From positions 1-55,199 of the forward strand of contig JBDTVG010000229.1 of assembly GCA_040007395.1 (NCBI GenBank): a stretch of DNA of 55,199 bases. The letters are read 5' to 3'. The notes beneath the pieces are model-generated. The model was not told where the DNA came from and made no database searches. It saw nothing but the letters and a program-made list of their open reading frames with translations. Within the stretch, counting starts at the first letter, position 1. Each line of letters begins with the position of its first letter. The position numbers and the translations under genes were made by a program. Source of the stretch: DATGFK01 sp040007395. GTDB lineage: Bacteria; Chloroflexota; Anaerolineae; Aggregatilineales; UBA2796. Below are positions 16,286 to 24,563 of the stretch, one piece after another.

Positions 16286-17757
16286 AACACCTAACGAAAC
16301 GGCTTTGGGTACGCTTAACGCTGTCGTTTGTGATTGTCACACAAGTATCGATTGTACTGGTTGCCGTGCTGGCAAATTCAACGATCAGCGGCGACTTTCG
16401 CCTGTATATTGTGCGTAAGACAGTCCCTGTTGAAGACACTCTACCCGCTGATTTGGTGACGTTTTATGAACGCAACGGCAGTTGGCAAGGGGTAGCCAGT
16501 GTTCTGACTGCGCCACCTTCGATGGTCATTGCCAGTGGCGTGCCCGCACAACCACAATCTCTAATCGCTGATGCCAATGGCGGCGTAGCCAGTATTCTGA
16601 CTACACCCCCTTCGATGGTCATTGCTAGCGGCGTGCCTGCACAACCACAACCTCTAATCGCTGATGCCAATGGCAATGTCGTCTACGACAGCAGCGGCAC
16701 ACAAATCGGCGGCGTATTAAGCGATCCTGAGCGTATGGCGGCCATCCCGATGAGCGCTGAGGGCAAAACGATTGGTTATTTTCTGCGCGGCCCGCTGGAC
16801 GTGAATTTTACAGATCGGCTGATGCAGACCCCTGAACAAGACTTTTTGGATCGCTTGGGGCAGACACTAACCATTGTGGCGCTGGTTGCGGGCATATTGG
16901 GGGTTGGGCTAGGGTTGATCATGGCGCGTACTGTCGTCGCACCGCTGGCGAGTTTGTCAGGGGCAGCACGGGCTTTTGCTAGCCACCAATGGGATCGTCG
17001 GGCTATCGTGCGCGGAGCCAGTGAGATTGCAGATGTCGCCCGCGCCTTCAACGAAATGGCGGACGAACTCCAGCGCGCCGAGATTTTGCGGCGCAGTATG
17101 ATTGCGGATATTGCTCACGAACTTCGCACACCGCTCTCGGTGATGCAGGGCAATCTGCGAGCGCTGCTCGATGAAGTCTATCCGCTGGAAATTGGCGAGA
17201 TCGTTACGCTGTACGATGAGACGCGCCTGTTGAGTCGGCTAGTGGATGATCTACGCGAACTGGCGCTGGCAGATGCCGGACAGCTTCGGTTGGATCTTCA
17301 GCCTGTCGAGGTGAGCGAAATCGTGAGCGCCACCGTCGGCAATTTTGCGATTGCCACGGAAAGCGAAGCGATTCAGGTGGTCATGCAAGGTGGTGAAGGA
17401 TTGCCCAAAGTTCTGGCCGATTCGGATCGGGTAGCGCAAATTTTGCGAAACCTATTGGTCAATGCGCTGCGTTATACGGAGGGCTGCATCACGGTTTCGA
17501 GTACATTGATCGAGCCGTCAATGGTGTGTATCAGCGTGACCGACACGGGCAAAGGCATCGCCCCGGAAGAATTGCTGCATGTTTTTGACCGATTCTATCG
17601 CGGCGACAAATCACGCGAACGAGGCAGCGGCGGCACGGGGTTGGGGCTAGCCATTGCACGGGCGTGGGTCGAGGCGATGGGCGGCAAGATCGGGGTGGAA
17701 AGCACACTGGGACAAGGCAGTCGGTTTTGGTTCACGCTGCCTATTGCGCCGAGATAG
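16282..17757 (+). CDS. Sensor histidine kinase with tandemly duplicated sensor segment
   Basis: 491 residues. Membrane segment 1 at about 11-31, extracytoplasmic sensor about 32-185, membrane segment 2 at about 190-212, HAMP linker about 212-265. HisKA dimerisation helix with phosphorylated His279 (IADIAHELRTPLS). HATPase domain with N box LRNLLVNALRYTEG, G1 DTGKGIAPEE and G2 GGTGLGLAIARAW. It autophosphorylates and passes phosphate to the overlapping regulator. The sensor contains residues 70-100 repeated almost exactly at 101-131 (93 bp each), both ending LIADANG, a motif seen before NVVYDSSGT in PAS-like periplasmic sensor folds. Confidence 0.93.
   Translation: MKHLTKRLWVRLTLSFVIVTQVSIVLVAVLANSTISGDFRLYIVRKTVPVEDTLPADLVTFYERNGSWQGVASVLTAPPSMVIASGVPAQPQSLIADANGGVASILTTPPSMVIASGVPAQPQPLIADANGNVVYDSSGTQIGGVLSDPERMAAIPMSAEGKTIGYFLRGPLDVNFTDRLMQTPEQDFLDRLGQTLTIVALVAGILGVGLGLIMARTVVAPLASLSGAARAFASHQWDRRAIVRGASEIADVARAFNEMADELQRAEILRRSMIADIAHELRTPLSVMQGNLRALLDEVYPLEIGEIVTLYDETRLLSRLVDDLRELALADAGQLRLDLQPVEVSEIVSATVGNFAIATESEAIQVVMQGGEGLPKVLADSDRVAQILRNLLVNALRYTEGCITVSSTLIEPSMVCISVTDTGKGIAPEELLHVFDRFYRGDKSRERGSGGTGLGLAIARAWVEAMGGKIGVESTLGQGSRFWFTLPIAPR
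16489..16674 (+). repeat. 93-bp tandem duplication in the histidine kinase gene
   Basis: 16489-16581 and 16582-16674 are in-frame direct repeats differing at only a handful of positions; each encodes 31 residues from GVAS to DANG. The high identity points to a recent event. Confidence 0.92.
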
Positions 17758-17792
17758 GTAGGCCATCTTGATTGAATCTTTCGTTAGGGCTG

Positions 17793-17825
17793 CTGATTGA
17801 TGTAGGCAAAACCTACATCAATCAG
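17793..17825. terminator. Bidirectional terminator-like hairpin
   Basis: Perfect 14-bp stem CTGATTGATGTAGG / CCTACATCAATCAG with a 5-base loop CAAAA, between the convergent kinase and hydrolase genes. T-run is weak on both sides. Confidence 0.6.
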
Positions 17826-17852
17826 TCAAGTTTGGTGAGGTGTCAGCAATCG

Positions 17853-18722
17853 TTACTTCGCGTTAATAAACCTGACGATCTCTGTCCACACCTGCTCTGG
17901 GTTCTCTTCGGGTGTGTAGTGACCACTACCGAAAATGCGGGCAGCTGTGACCGATTGAATGCCAGCCTGGTGGAATCCATCAACGTATTCGTCCATATCG
18001 CCACCTTCAAACTCGCCGCGTAGATAGAGCAACGATGTGTCGATTGCCGAAGTATCTTTGCTGTTTATCTCAGCATCTTGGGCAAAGGCACGATACCAGT
18101 CAAAACCCGCCTGTAAGGCTTCGGGAGTCGCGTATACAGCTGCGTAGTGGTCACGTGCTATATTGTCGATGACAGCATGGTCTTTGGTCAGGGTATCGAA
18201 GAAATAATCAAAGTACAGATGCTGGTTGTGTGCCACCAATGCCTCTGGCAATTTGGGTATATTGTGAAAAGCGAAGTGCCAGATGTAGGGATTGGTCAAG
18301 ACTTTGGACCATGGCTCGATACCCGGTATTACCGAACTCATGAGCACGACTGCCTGAAGTTCAGATGAGAAGTTTCTCAAGTACGCATAGGCCGTCATTG
18401 CGCCAGCATCATGGCCCACAAGGGTATACATACCAAGCGCCAAGACTTCGATAGCTTGATGAATGACCTTCGCCATAGCCGTTTTCTCGCCGCCTACGAC
18501 TGCGGACGATCCGCCAATACCAGGTAGGTCAAAGGCGATGACATGATGTGTCGCGCTGGCGTGTTCCATGACACATTGCCATTCTGTCCAGTCCTGTGGC
18601 CAGCCATGCAGAAAGACTACGCTGTCTGGATGGTGTTGACCGGCTTCGACGATATGCAGTGAAGCGCCATCTATGGTTATGATACGATGTAAAAATTTTG
18701 GGTCTATATAAGTGTGTGTCAT
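17853..18722 (-). CDS. Alpha/beta hydrolase, epoxide-hydrolase/dehalogenase-like
   Basis: 289 residues. FLHGWPQDWTEW carries the HGWP oxyanion motif of epoxide hydrolases. The nucleophile elbow is VGHDAGAM with Asp105, so the nucleophile is aspartate rather than serine, as in epoxide hydrolases and haloalkane dehalogenases. The catalytic His is in GSGHYTPEE (about 268); the acid is probably the Asp/Glu near EFEGGDMDEYVDG. The substrate is unknown. The gene is divergent from a MarR regulator across a 74-bp region with a palindrome, which suggests MarR control of the hydrolase. Confidence 0.8.
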   Translation of the reverse strand: MTHTYIDPKFLHRIITIDGASLHIVEAGQHHPDSVVFLHGWPQDWTEWQCVMEHASATHHVIAFDLPGIGGSSAVVGGEKTAMAKVIHQAIEVLALGMYTLVGHDAGAMTAYAYLRNFSSELQAVVLMSSVIPGIEPWSKVLTNPYIWHFAFHNIPKLPEALVAHNQHLYFDYFFDTLTKDHAVIDNIARDHYAAVYATPEALQAGFDWYRAFAQDAEINSKDTSAIDTSLLYLRGEFEGGDMDEYVDGFHQAGIQSVTAARIFGSGHYTPEENPEQVWTEIVRFINAK

Positions 18723-18754
18723 TATATTCCTTTCGTATCCGCCTACGCTGTAAT

Positions 18755-18768
18755 GTTAGCGTGCTAAC
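18755..18768. promoter_or_regulatory. Palindromic candidate operator for the MarR regulator
   Basis: GTTAGC-GT-GCTAAC is a perfect 14-bp palindrome in the intergenic region between the divergent hydrolase and MarR genes, directly followed by TATATT. Its size and position fit a MarR-dimer site. Confidence 0.55.
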
Positions 18769-18796
18769 TATATTTTGTCAAAATGGAAGTTGTGTT

Positions 18797-19234
18797 ATGA
18801 GTAAAAGCGTCGGGATGCTGCTCAAAAAACTAACCGTCACCTATGGACTGGTGATCGATAAACGGATGGCGGAGATAGATGTGACAAAATCACAAAGTGA
18901 TGTGCTTGTGCAACTTATTCTTCATGGTAAATTGACCCAGCGTGAACTATGTGACATTAATGGTGTTACAGCAGCCAGCATGAGCCGAATGATCCACAAC
19001 CTCGAAGAGAAACAACTGATCACCATCGAAAAATCTGAGGCCGATCCACGTAAAAACTATGTAGACCTGACCCCAAAAGCCAAGCAGTTAGAGGGAGAAA
19101 TCGTGAATATTAAAGAAACAGTACATCAGGCGATGATGAGAGGCATTAGCACCCACGAGGTTGAGGTACTGTCGCAAGCGCTTGATACAATGGAGAATAA
19201 TTTGGCCCATCTTTTTGAGGACACCCTGCCGTAG
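18797..19234 (+). CDS. MarR-family transcriptional regulator
   Basis: 145 residues from ATG 18797, preceded by GGAAG; an upstream extension of the frame runs over the palindrome and the hydrolase start and is not credible. Winged helix: TKSQSDVLVQLILHGKLTQRELCDINGVTAASMSRMIHNLEEKQLI, then the wing SEADPRKNYVDLTPKAKQL. This is the MarR pattern, with dimerising helices at both ends. Such proteins are usually repressors released by small phenolic or oxidised ligands. The divergent hydrolase and its own gene are the likely targets. Confidence 0.88.
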   Translation: MSKSVGMLLKKLTVTYGLVIDKRMAEIDVTKSQSDVLVQLILHGKLTQRELCDINGVTAASMSRMIHNLEEKQLITIEKSEADPRKNYVDLTPKAKQLEGEIVNIKETVHQAMMRGISTHEVEVLSQALDTMENNLAHLFEDTLP

Positions 19235-19275
19235 GTAAACCCGCATCAAAGTCCTCTCGATTCACTTGTGACCAA

Positions 19276-19304
19276 TTGCACAATACGATATTCCAGTCTA
19301 TAAT
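19276..19304 (+). promoter_or_regulatory. Sigma70-type promoter for the DoxX gene
   Basis: TTGCAC at 19276-19281, 17-bp spacer, perfect TATAAT at 19299-19304, 37 bp before the ATG at 19342. Confidence 0.65.
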
Positions 19305-19341
19305 TTATTGTGTGAATTATGGTACAAGTGGAGTGTCGATC

Positions 19342-19860
19342 ATGATCGCCTTGTTTAACCGTGTCGATGTGCAGATTACCAATTGGATGGCGAAATACGG
19401 CGTTATCTTGCTGCGGATTAGTCTGGGCGTTGTCTTTTTCTGGTTCGGCTTTCTAAAGTTTTTCCCCGGACTCAGCCCCGCGCAAGACCTCGCCGCCCGC
19501 ACCATCAGCATTCTGAGCTTTGGCATTGTGACTCCCAACCTCTCTATTGCGATTTTGGCGGCGTGGGAAAGTCTGATCGGCATCGGCTTGATCACAGGTA
19601 AGTTCTTGCGGATCACGCTGCTACTCTTGTTTGTGCAGATGGTCGGAACGATTCTGCCGCTGTTCTTTTTCCCCGGTGAAGTCTTTACACACTTCCCCGC
19701 CGCACCGACGCTCGAAGGACAGTACATTATCAAGAATATAGTGCTGGTCAGCGCGGCAATTGTCATCGGTGCGACAGTACGCGGCGGGGCAGTTGTTGCC
19801 GATCCCGAAGTCGTGCGAGCCACTCAGCGTAAATTTGATTTAATTCCGCCGACTCAATAG
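19342..19860 (+). CDS. DoxX-family membrane protein
   Basis: 172 residues from ATG 19342, which has GGAG eight bases upstream and lies downstream of the promoter; an earlier in-frame start at 19276 would sit in the promoter. Four hydrophobic segments: ILLRISLGVVFFWFGFLKF, LSIAILAAWESLIGIGLI, ITLLLLFVQMVGTILPLFFF and IIKNIVLVSAAIVIGATV. The first-helix pattern LRISLGVVFFWFGFLKFFP is the DoxX signature. Family members are linked to thiosulfate oxidation or redox/membrane complexes, but the function here is not determined. Confidence 0.82.
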   Translation: MIALFNRVDVQITNWMAKYGVILLRISLGVVFFWFGFLKFFPGLSPAQDLAARTISILSFGIVTPNLSIAILAAWESLIGIGLITGKFLRITLLLLFVQMVGTILPLFFFPGEVFTHFPAAPTLEGQYIIKNIVLVSAAIVIGATVRGGAVVADPEVVRATQRKFDLIPPTQ

Positions 19861-19899
19861 ACTCGCCCCGTGAATGGTTTTGCGGGAGGAGTCTAACGC

Positions 19900-20505
19900 A
19901 TGTCAATTTTAGTTCTGGTTCGTCACGGCGAATCGCAATGGAATCTGGAAAATCGCTTCACTGGCTGGAAGGACGTACCACTCTCCGACAAAGGCCGCGA
20001 AGAAGCACATAAAGCAGGCGAAAAACTACACGACTATCATTTTGATCAGGGATTTACCTCGGTGCTGCAACGCGCCATTTCGACCATGGACATCATGCTT
20101 GAGGTGATCGGACAACAGGATCTGCCCATCGAGCGCGATCAGGCGCTTAACGAGCGTGATTACGGTGATCTGGTTGGGCAGAACAAGGAAGAGGCGGCGG
20201 TAAAATTCGGCGCAGAACAGGTCAAGATATGGCGGCGTAGTTACGCTGTCCGTCCCCCCAACGGCGAAAGCCTTGCCGACACAGGCGAACGAGTGATGCC
20301 CTACTACCATAGTCATATTCTGCCGAAGCTGACAGCGGGCGAGAATGTTCTAGTCGCGGCACACGGCAATAGCTTGCGGGCGTTGGTCATGCGGCTGGAT
20401 AAACTTTCCGAAGCAGAGATCGTCGAGCTAAACATCCCCACTGGCGTACCGCTGCGCTACGATTTCGATGCCGAAGGCAACTGGACGAAGCACGGCTATC
20501 TGTAG
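19900..20505 (+). CDS. gpmA: 2,3-bisphosphoglycerate-dependent phosphoglycerate mutase (short type)
   Basis: 201 residues; ATG with GGGAGGAG upstream. It interconverts 3- and 2-phosphoglycerate in glycolysis. The motif LVRHGESQWNLENRFTGW holds the phospho-histidine His9; NERDYGDLVGQNK and AAHGNSLRALV supply the other catalytic residues. At 201 residues it belongs to the shorter gpmA class rather than the 250-residue enterobacterial form. It stands alone with a downstream hairpin, an expected housekeeping gene. Confidence 0.9.
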   Translation: MSILVLVRHGESQWNLENRFTGWKDVPLSDKGREEAHKAGEKLHDYHFDQGFTSVLQRAISTMDIMLEVIGQQDLPIERDQALNERDYGDLVGQNKEEAAVKFGAEQVKIWRRSYAVRPPNGESLADTGERVMPYYHSHILPKLTAGENVLVAAHGNSLRALVMRLDKLSEAEIVELNIPTGVPLRYDFDAEGNWTKHGYL

Positions 20506-20555
20506 TCTTGTCTGTAAATCTGTAAACACAATCTCACAGCAGTAAGTTATTTAAC

Positions 20556-20596
20556 TCACCTTACGTGACACTCAATCCAACCAGCGCGTAAGGTGA
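20556..20596 (+). terminator. Possible terminator after gpmA
   Basis: 10-bp stem TCACCTTACG / CGTAAGGTGA with a 21-base loop, followed by ATTTGTTTG. Long loop, so only moderate support. Confidence 0.4.
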
Positions 20597-20635
20597 ATTT
20601 GTTTGATGCGTTGACTTGAAATTTGGAGGTATTTG

Positions 20636-22357
20636 ATGTCCACTGTCGCGCAAAACTTGCCTAACCCTATCAGTAAACCCAAGCGCACTAATAATATTTG
20701 GATTGCACTTGTCATTGTCGTATTTGTGATTATCTATGCGGCTTCGCTGACATTCGTTTTTATTGAAGGTGACGATGCCAGAGAAGCCGTTTATCATGCC
20801 TTCGGACGCAGGCTCGAACTTGCCGCGCCATACAACCCAGATCAGGCGATGGCAACGGGTTTACTGAGCCTCGTTCCTGCAAATATTCAGGCGGTTCGTG
20901 TAGCGATGATGGGTGCTTCCAGCATTTTGGCGGTATGTATGACGCTGCTGATTATTGCGCTGGCGTTTGAATGGCTCGGAGAAAATGTTAGTCAGAAAAA
21001 ATGGATTTTGGCATTAGTCGTATTACTCGCCAGTCCAGAGTTTTTCTATCTGGGGCTGGTCTATTTGCCAAGTATCGCAGCAATGGCCTTTGTACTTGGC
21101 TCCCATCTAATTTTGCGCCACAGCAAACGCAGCACAATCAGGTGGAGATCGTTAACAGGGCTGGTCCTCGCCATCGTCTGTTTTGGGATAGGGATCGGGT
21201 TTCGTTGGGATATTGTGACCTATGGCGGCATTATTGCGCTCGATATTCTACTAGATGACGTTAAATCTTTTCGACAATGGCGACTTCAGGATATTCAAAA
21301 TGGGTTTATCTGGGCGCTTAGCTGGGGCGTTCTAGCACTGGCGTGTTCATTGCTAGTCATCAAATTGTCAAGTGGACAAAACCTAGGAGATATATTCCAT
21401 GCCTTCGTTAATGTCCAGTCACACGCTGAACAACCCATCGGCGCATGGAATCGAACCATTTCCGTCTTTACTATTGCAGGCTATCAATCGCTATTTACAC
21501 CCGCTTTTGTAATCCTGAGCGTAGTTGGGTTTGTATGGCTGGCCTATCATCGTGAGAAACTAGTGCTCATCACGGTAGTCGGGTTAATTCTGGTACTGCC
21601 ATTTATTCGATCCGGTGTCCCGAAGGATATATTACCCGCTGTACCGGGATTGGTGGCTTGCGCCGTGATGGGCTTTATTGTCCTTTGCTACCGCCTTTCA
21701 AGCCAACGTCTCAAACTTGCGGCCCGTATCATCATCGTTGCCTTATTGCTTTTCCCTTGGTTAATCGGTATTCGCATGACCTATAACGATACAGCTTATG
21801 GTCCCGGCTTTCAAATGCAAGCCTACGATCGGCCTGTTAGCCGAAACCGAATCGGGCTGGCGCTCAGTGCTGGGGTTAGTATTCCTACGCCGGAAGGGTT
21901 GCGTGCTGGGTTTGGGCATTTATGGGTATTGCTCGGTCAGTGGCGAAGCTTCTATAACGACCAATGGGACGAACAAACGCAAGCGATTCAGCAGGCTATT
22001 TTGATGCATATCCCTTACCTTAGACAAAATAATTACGCTTGGGCCTCTGCTGGAATGCTGGATCTGGGGTACATGGTTGAGCACAAATACAAGTACCCTG
22101 ACGCTAATTTTACGGGTTACCGCTTTACAAACGGCCAAGAAGCGGTGACTGTTTTCGGATTTGATAAAGAGGATTGGCTCACCCAACACGAACACATTGC
22201 ACAACTAAGATCTTATTTATCCCAAGATAAAGTAGTGATGTGTGCAGATTCATCGATCATGCGGGAACTTTTTAAGCGTTGCCCACAAGCGCTCGAAAAA
22301 ATCAATACCGTTTGTGCCGTGACTCACTTGAACGTCTTAAATCAAGAAACCTTCTGA
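20636..22357 (+). CDS. Polytopic membrane protein, possible GT-C-type glycosyltransferase
   Basis: 573 residues. ATG 20636 with GGAGGT five bases upstream; a TTG one codon earlier is also in frame. About ten hydrophobic segments lie in residues 20-380, followed by a soluble C-terminal part of about 190 residues. After the first membrane segment comes FIEGDDAREAVYHAFG, an acidic outer loop in the place where GT-C enzymes keep catalytic acids. I do not recognise a specific family, so a glycosyltransferase role is inference from topology and that motif. It is not linked to the glycan genes at the start of the window. Confidence 0.6.
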   Translation: MSTVAQNLPNPISKPKRTNNIWIALVIVVFVIIYAASLTFVFIEGDDAREAVYHAFGRRLELAAPYNPDQAMATGLLSLVPANIQAVRVAMMGASSILAVCMTLLIIALAFEWLGENVSQKKWILALVVLLASPEFFYLGLVYLPSIAAMAFVLGSHLILRHSKRSTIRWRSLTGLVLAIVCFGIGIGFRWDIVTYGGIIALDILLDDVKSFRQWRLQDIQNGFIWALSWGVLALACSLLVIKLSSGQNLGDIFHAFVNVQSHAEQPIGAWNRTISVFTIAGYQSLFTPAFVILSVVGFVWLAYHREKLVLITVVGLILVLPFIRSGVPKDILPAVPGLVACAVMGFIVLCYRLSSQRLKLAARIIIVALLLFPWLIGIRMTYNDTAYGPGFQMQAYDRPVSRNRIGLALSAGVSIPTPEGLRAGFGHLWVLLGQWRSFYNDQWDEQTQAIQQAILMHIPYLRQNNYAWASAGMLDLGYMVEHKYKYPDANFTGYRFTNGQEAVTVFGFDKEDWLTQHEHIAQLRSYLSQDKVVMCADSSIMRELFKRCPQALEKINTVCAVTHLNVLNQETF

Positions 22358-22392
22358 CGCACACGTGTATCTCTGAGCAGATTGATCTTGTT

Positions 22393-22422
22393 TTGACGGG
22401 CGGCGGTTGCAGTTTCTATCCT
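22393..22422 (+). promoter_or_regulatory. Possible promoter before the FlgD-Ig-like gene
   Basis: TTGACG, 18-bp spacer, TATCCT; 51 bp before the ATG at 22474. The -10 box is weak. Confidence 0.3.
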
Positions 22423-22473
22423 GAACGGCTAGACTCGCGCCGCTTCTGTGCAAAAGTTATCAAGGGATAGGGT

Positions 22474-23883
22474 ATGCGTCTTTCGCCACTCATTACGATG
22501 TTGGCTGCACTGGTCGCGTTGATTATTGTGGGGGCTGTCGGCGCACGGGTGCTACAGCCAAACCGCCCACTGCTGATGGACGCGGGGTTCAGCCTCGCCA
22601 AGATTACGCCCAATGCCGACGGCTCCGACGATGTGACCGCAATCCATTACGCTTTGAGCCGCAGCGCGACAGTCACGATCACGTTTACTAACAAAGCAAA
22701 CGGGCAGCGCTTTGTCTTCCGCAATGCCGAAGTACGTCCCGCCGATAGCTATCAGGTGTTGTTCAGCGGTGTAGTCGATGGCTACACACTACCGGGTGAT
22801 GCGATTGCCGATCAGCAGATCGAGACGCGCCTTATTCCGAATGGTGTCTATGACTGGACGATAGAAGCGGTTGCGACTGGGAATACCAATGGCAATAACG
22901 GCGAAACGGCTCACGCGAACGGCGTGCTGACCGTTGAAAACGCCGATAGTGATCTGCCTTCCATTACCGATTTCAGCATTTCGCCGCAGACCTTCACGCC
23001 TAATCAGGATGGAGTCGATGATCGCGTCGCCATCAATGTATCGCTGGCAAAGGATGCCGACCTGACCGTCTATCTCGAAGGGCAGGATCAGCAGCGCTAC
23101 TACATCGCGGAACGGATAGAAGGTCGCCAACCGGGTGAACGCGGCGCACACATTTTCGACTACGATGGCGGGGTGGACAACAGCATTACGCCGCCGCCCA
23201 ATGGCAAATATACTGTCGTGGCGATTGCTCAGGATAAAGCCGGACAGCGTGTGCGGCGCACTGGAACGTTAACATTAGTTGATGGCGGACTGCCCAACGC
23301 CGAGATCGAGGCGCAGAGTACGGGCGGCACGCTCTTTTATACGCACGCGCCCTACAAAGAGTCGTATATGTCGAGCAACGCCGCTCCCGGTGAAAAGATT
23401 GCCTTGCCAGTAGGAGTCACCTCGTCGCGGGCCTCGATCACCTTTGCCCAGAACGATATGCTCATTTTCCGGCTAACCGTTTCCAACTACGGATCGACCC
23501 CGCTTCGCACGGTTGGACCATGGCCCGGTACGGTCTACCAATATGACCAACAAGCCGCGGCGATGGGCGAAGAACCGATCACGGGCGCATGGCGAGTCGG
23601 GCTGATGTGCGAACAGAGCGATACACCGCTGCCGTGGCGCTGGGCGATTGGATCGCCCGATCAGTTGCAGCGCGTTGACCGTGAAGGGCAAACGCTGTGG
23701 TATCTCCCGCCGGGAGGAAAAGCGGTTGTGTGGGGCGCGGTACGGATGACGCGCCTGTTCAAGACCCGCAACCCGCAGGAATGTTGGGCGGCGCTGATCC
23801 ACGAAGATGTGGCAATCCCGCCGTTGCAAAGCCATGTCGGGGCCATTAAAGTCGAACTGACCGCTAGCGATTCGGCAAAATAA
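22474..23883 (+). CDS. Membrane-anchored or secreted protein with two FlgD-Ig-like domains
   Basis: 469 residues; ATG after AAGGGA. Residues 5-26 are a signal anchor. Two beta-sandwich domains start with similar signatures: FSLAKITPNADGSDDVTAI (about 35) and FSISPQTFTPNQDGVDDRVAI (about 168), the FlgD Ig-like pattern (TPNxDGxxD then strands) found in extracellular proteins that fold on loops with Ca-like acidic turns. The C-terminal 190 residues contain YVxPPGGKAVVWG-type strands and could be a third domain. Function is unknown; surface display is likely. Confidence 0.65.
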   Translation: MRLSPLITMLAALVALIIVGAVGARVLQPNRPLLMDAGFSLAKITPNADGSDDVTAIHYALSRSATVTITFTNKANGQRFVFRNAEVRPADSYQVLFSGVVDGYTLPGDAIADQQIETRLIPNGVYDWTIEAVATGNTNGNNGETAHANGVLTVENADSDLPSITDFSISPQTFTPNQDGVDDRVAINVSLAKDADLTVYLEGQDQQRYYIAERIEGRQPGERGAHIFDYDGGVDNSITPPPNGKYTVVAIAQDKAGQRVRRTGTLTLVDGGLPNAEIEAQSTGGTLFYTHAPYKESYMSSNAAPGEKIALPVGVTSSRASITFAQNDMLIFRLTVSNYGSTPLRTVGPWPGTVYQYDQQAAAMGEEPITGAWRVGLMCEQSDTPLPWRWAIGSPDQLQRVDREGQTLWYLPPGGKAVVWGAVRMTRLFKTRNPQECWAALIHEDVAIPPLQSHVGAIKVELTASDSAK

Positions 23884-23901
23884 ACAGTTCATCTTATGCA
23901 T

Positions 23902-23996
23902 CCTTACCCTAAATTCCTCTCCACTGTGTAGAGAGGGACTTCAAGACACTGGCCTTTTCCCCCCTCGCCCTGCGGGAGAGGGGTAGGGGGTGAGGG
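23902..23996. repeat. ~95-bp dispersed palindromic element (copy 4, intergenic)
   Basis: Near-complete copy with ends CCTTACCCTAAA and GGGGGTGAGGG, and the inner palindrome CCCCTCGCCCTGCGGGAGAG. It aligns along its whole length with copy 3 and overlies the 267-bp gap between the FlgD-Ig-like and STAS genes. Confidence 0.8.
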
Positions 23997-24150
23997 CAAT
24001 CTTGTCTTTCGCCCGTATCGCACCACTGCAAATGATGGTACGATTATCGTTAGAAAGATAGGGATCTATCAAGATTTGCGTAGCATAAATTTTTAATCGG
24101 TTTATAGTTAACTTTAGCCTTGCAAACGCTGGTGAAACGGAGGATCGTAA

Positions 24151-24495
24151 ATGGCTAAGGGAGATGTGGTGTTACGCCAAGAAGGCGCGCTTGGCCTTCT
24201 CGACTTTCCACGCGATGTAACCGCGCAAACACGCGAAACCGCTTACAGCGCCTACAACGAACTGGCACGGGCTAAAATCAGCGCTGTCGGGTTCAACTTT
24301 AGTGTCACCGATTATATGAACAGCGCCGGGATCGGCCTGATCATCAATCTGGTGGAAGAAGCGACACAGGCCGGACGACAGGTATTTGCCTACGGATTGG
24401 GGTCGCACTATCGCAAACTATTTAGTATGGTCGGCCTCACCGACCGGATCACGCTGGCGGCTGACGAGGCCGAAGTCAAAGATCAAGTTGACTGA
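24151..24495 (+). CDS. STAS-domain protein (anti-sigma-factor antagonist type)
   Basis: 114 residues, a single STAS domain of normal length. ATG with GGAGG about nine bases upstream. The core VGFNFSVTDYMNSAGIGLIINL contains the conserved serine (Ser58) that an anti-sigma kinase would phosphorylate; SHYRKLFSMVGLTDRI is the usual C-terminal helix. Such proteins switch sigma factors or other partners by binding serine kinases. No kinase gene adjoins it. It stands alone, so the pathway cannot be identified. Confidence 0.8.
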   Translation: MAKGDVVLRQEGALGLLDFPRDVTAQTRETAYSAYNELARAKISAVGFNFSVTDYMNSAGIGLIINLVEEATQAGRQVFAYGLGSHYRKLFSMVGLTDRITLAADEAEVKDQVD

Positions 24496-24563
24496 TGGCT
24501 GCTATGCCAAATTCAATCCAGCATAGTGATTTATAGAAGTTACGCCGCTTTGAGATTTACTAT

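Noticed and set aside
18698..18796. N-terminal extension of the MarR gene to 18698
   Set aside because: It would cross the palindrome and the divergent hydrolase start; ATG 18797 has a ribosome-binding site and the family N-terminus.
22279..22470. 63-codon frame between two genes
   Set aside because: It overlaps the end of the membrane-protein gene in another frame; the free part holds the possible promoter at 22393-22422.
24076..24108. Promoter TTGCGT ... TATAGT before the STAS gene
   Set aside because: Spacing is 21 bp, too long for a standard sigma70 promoter.
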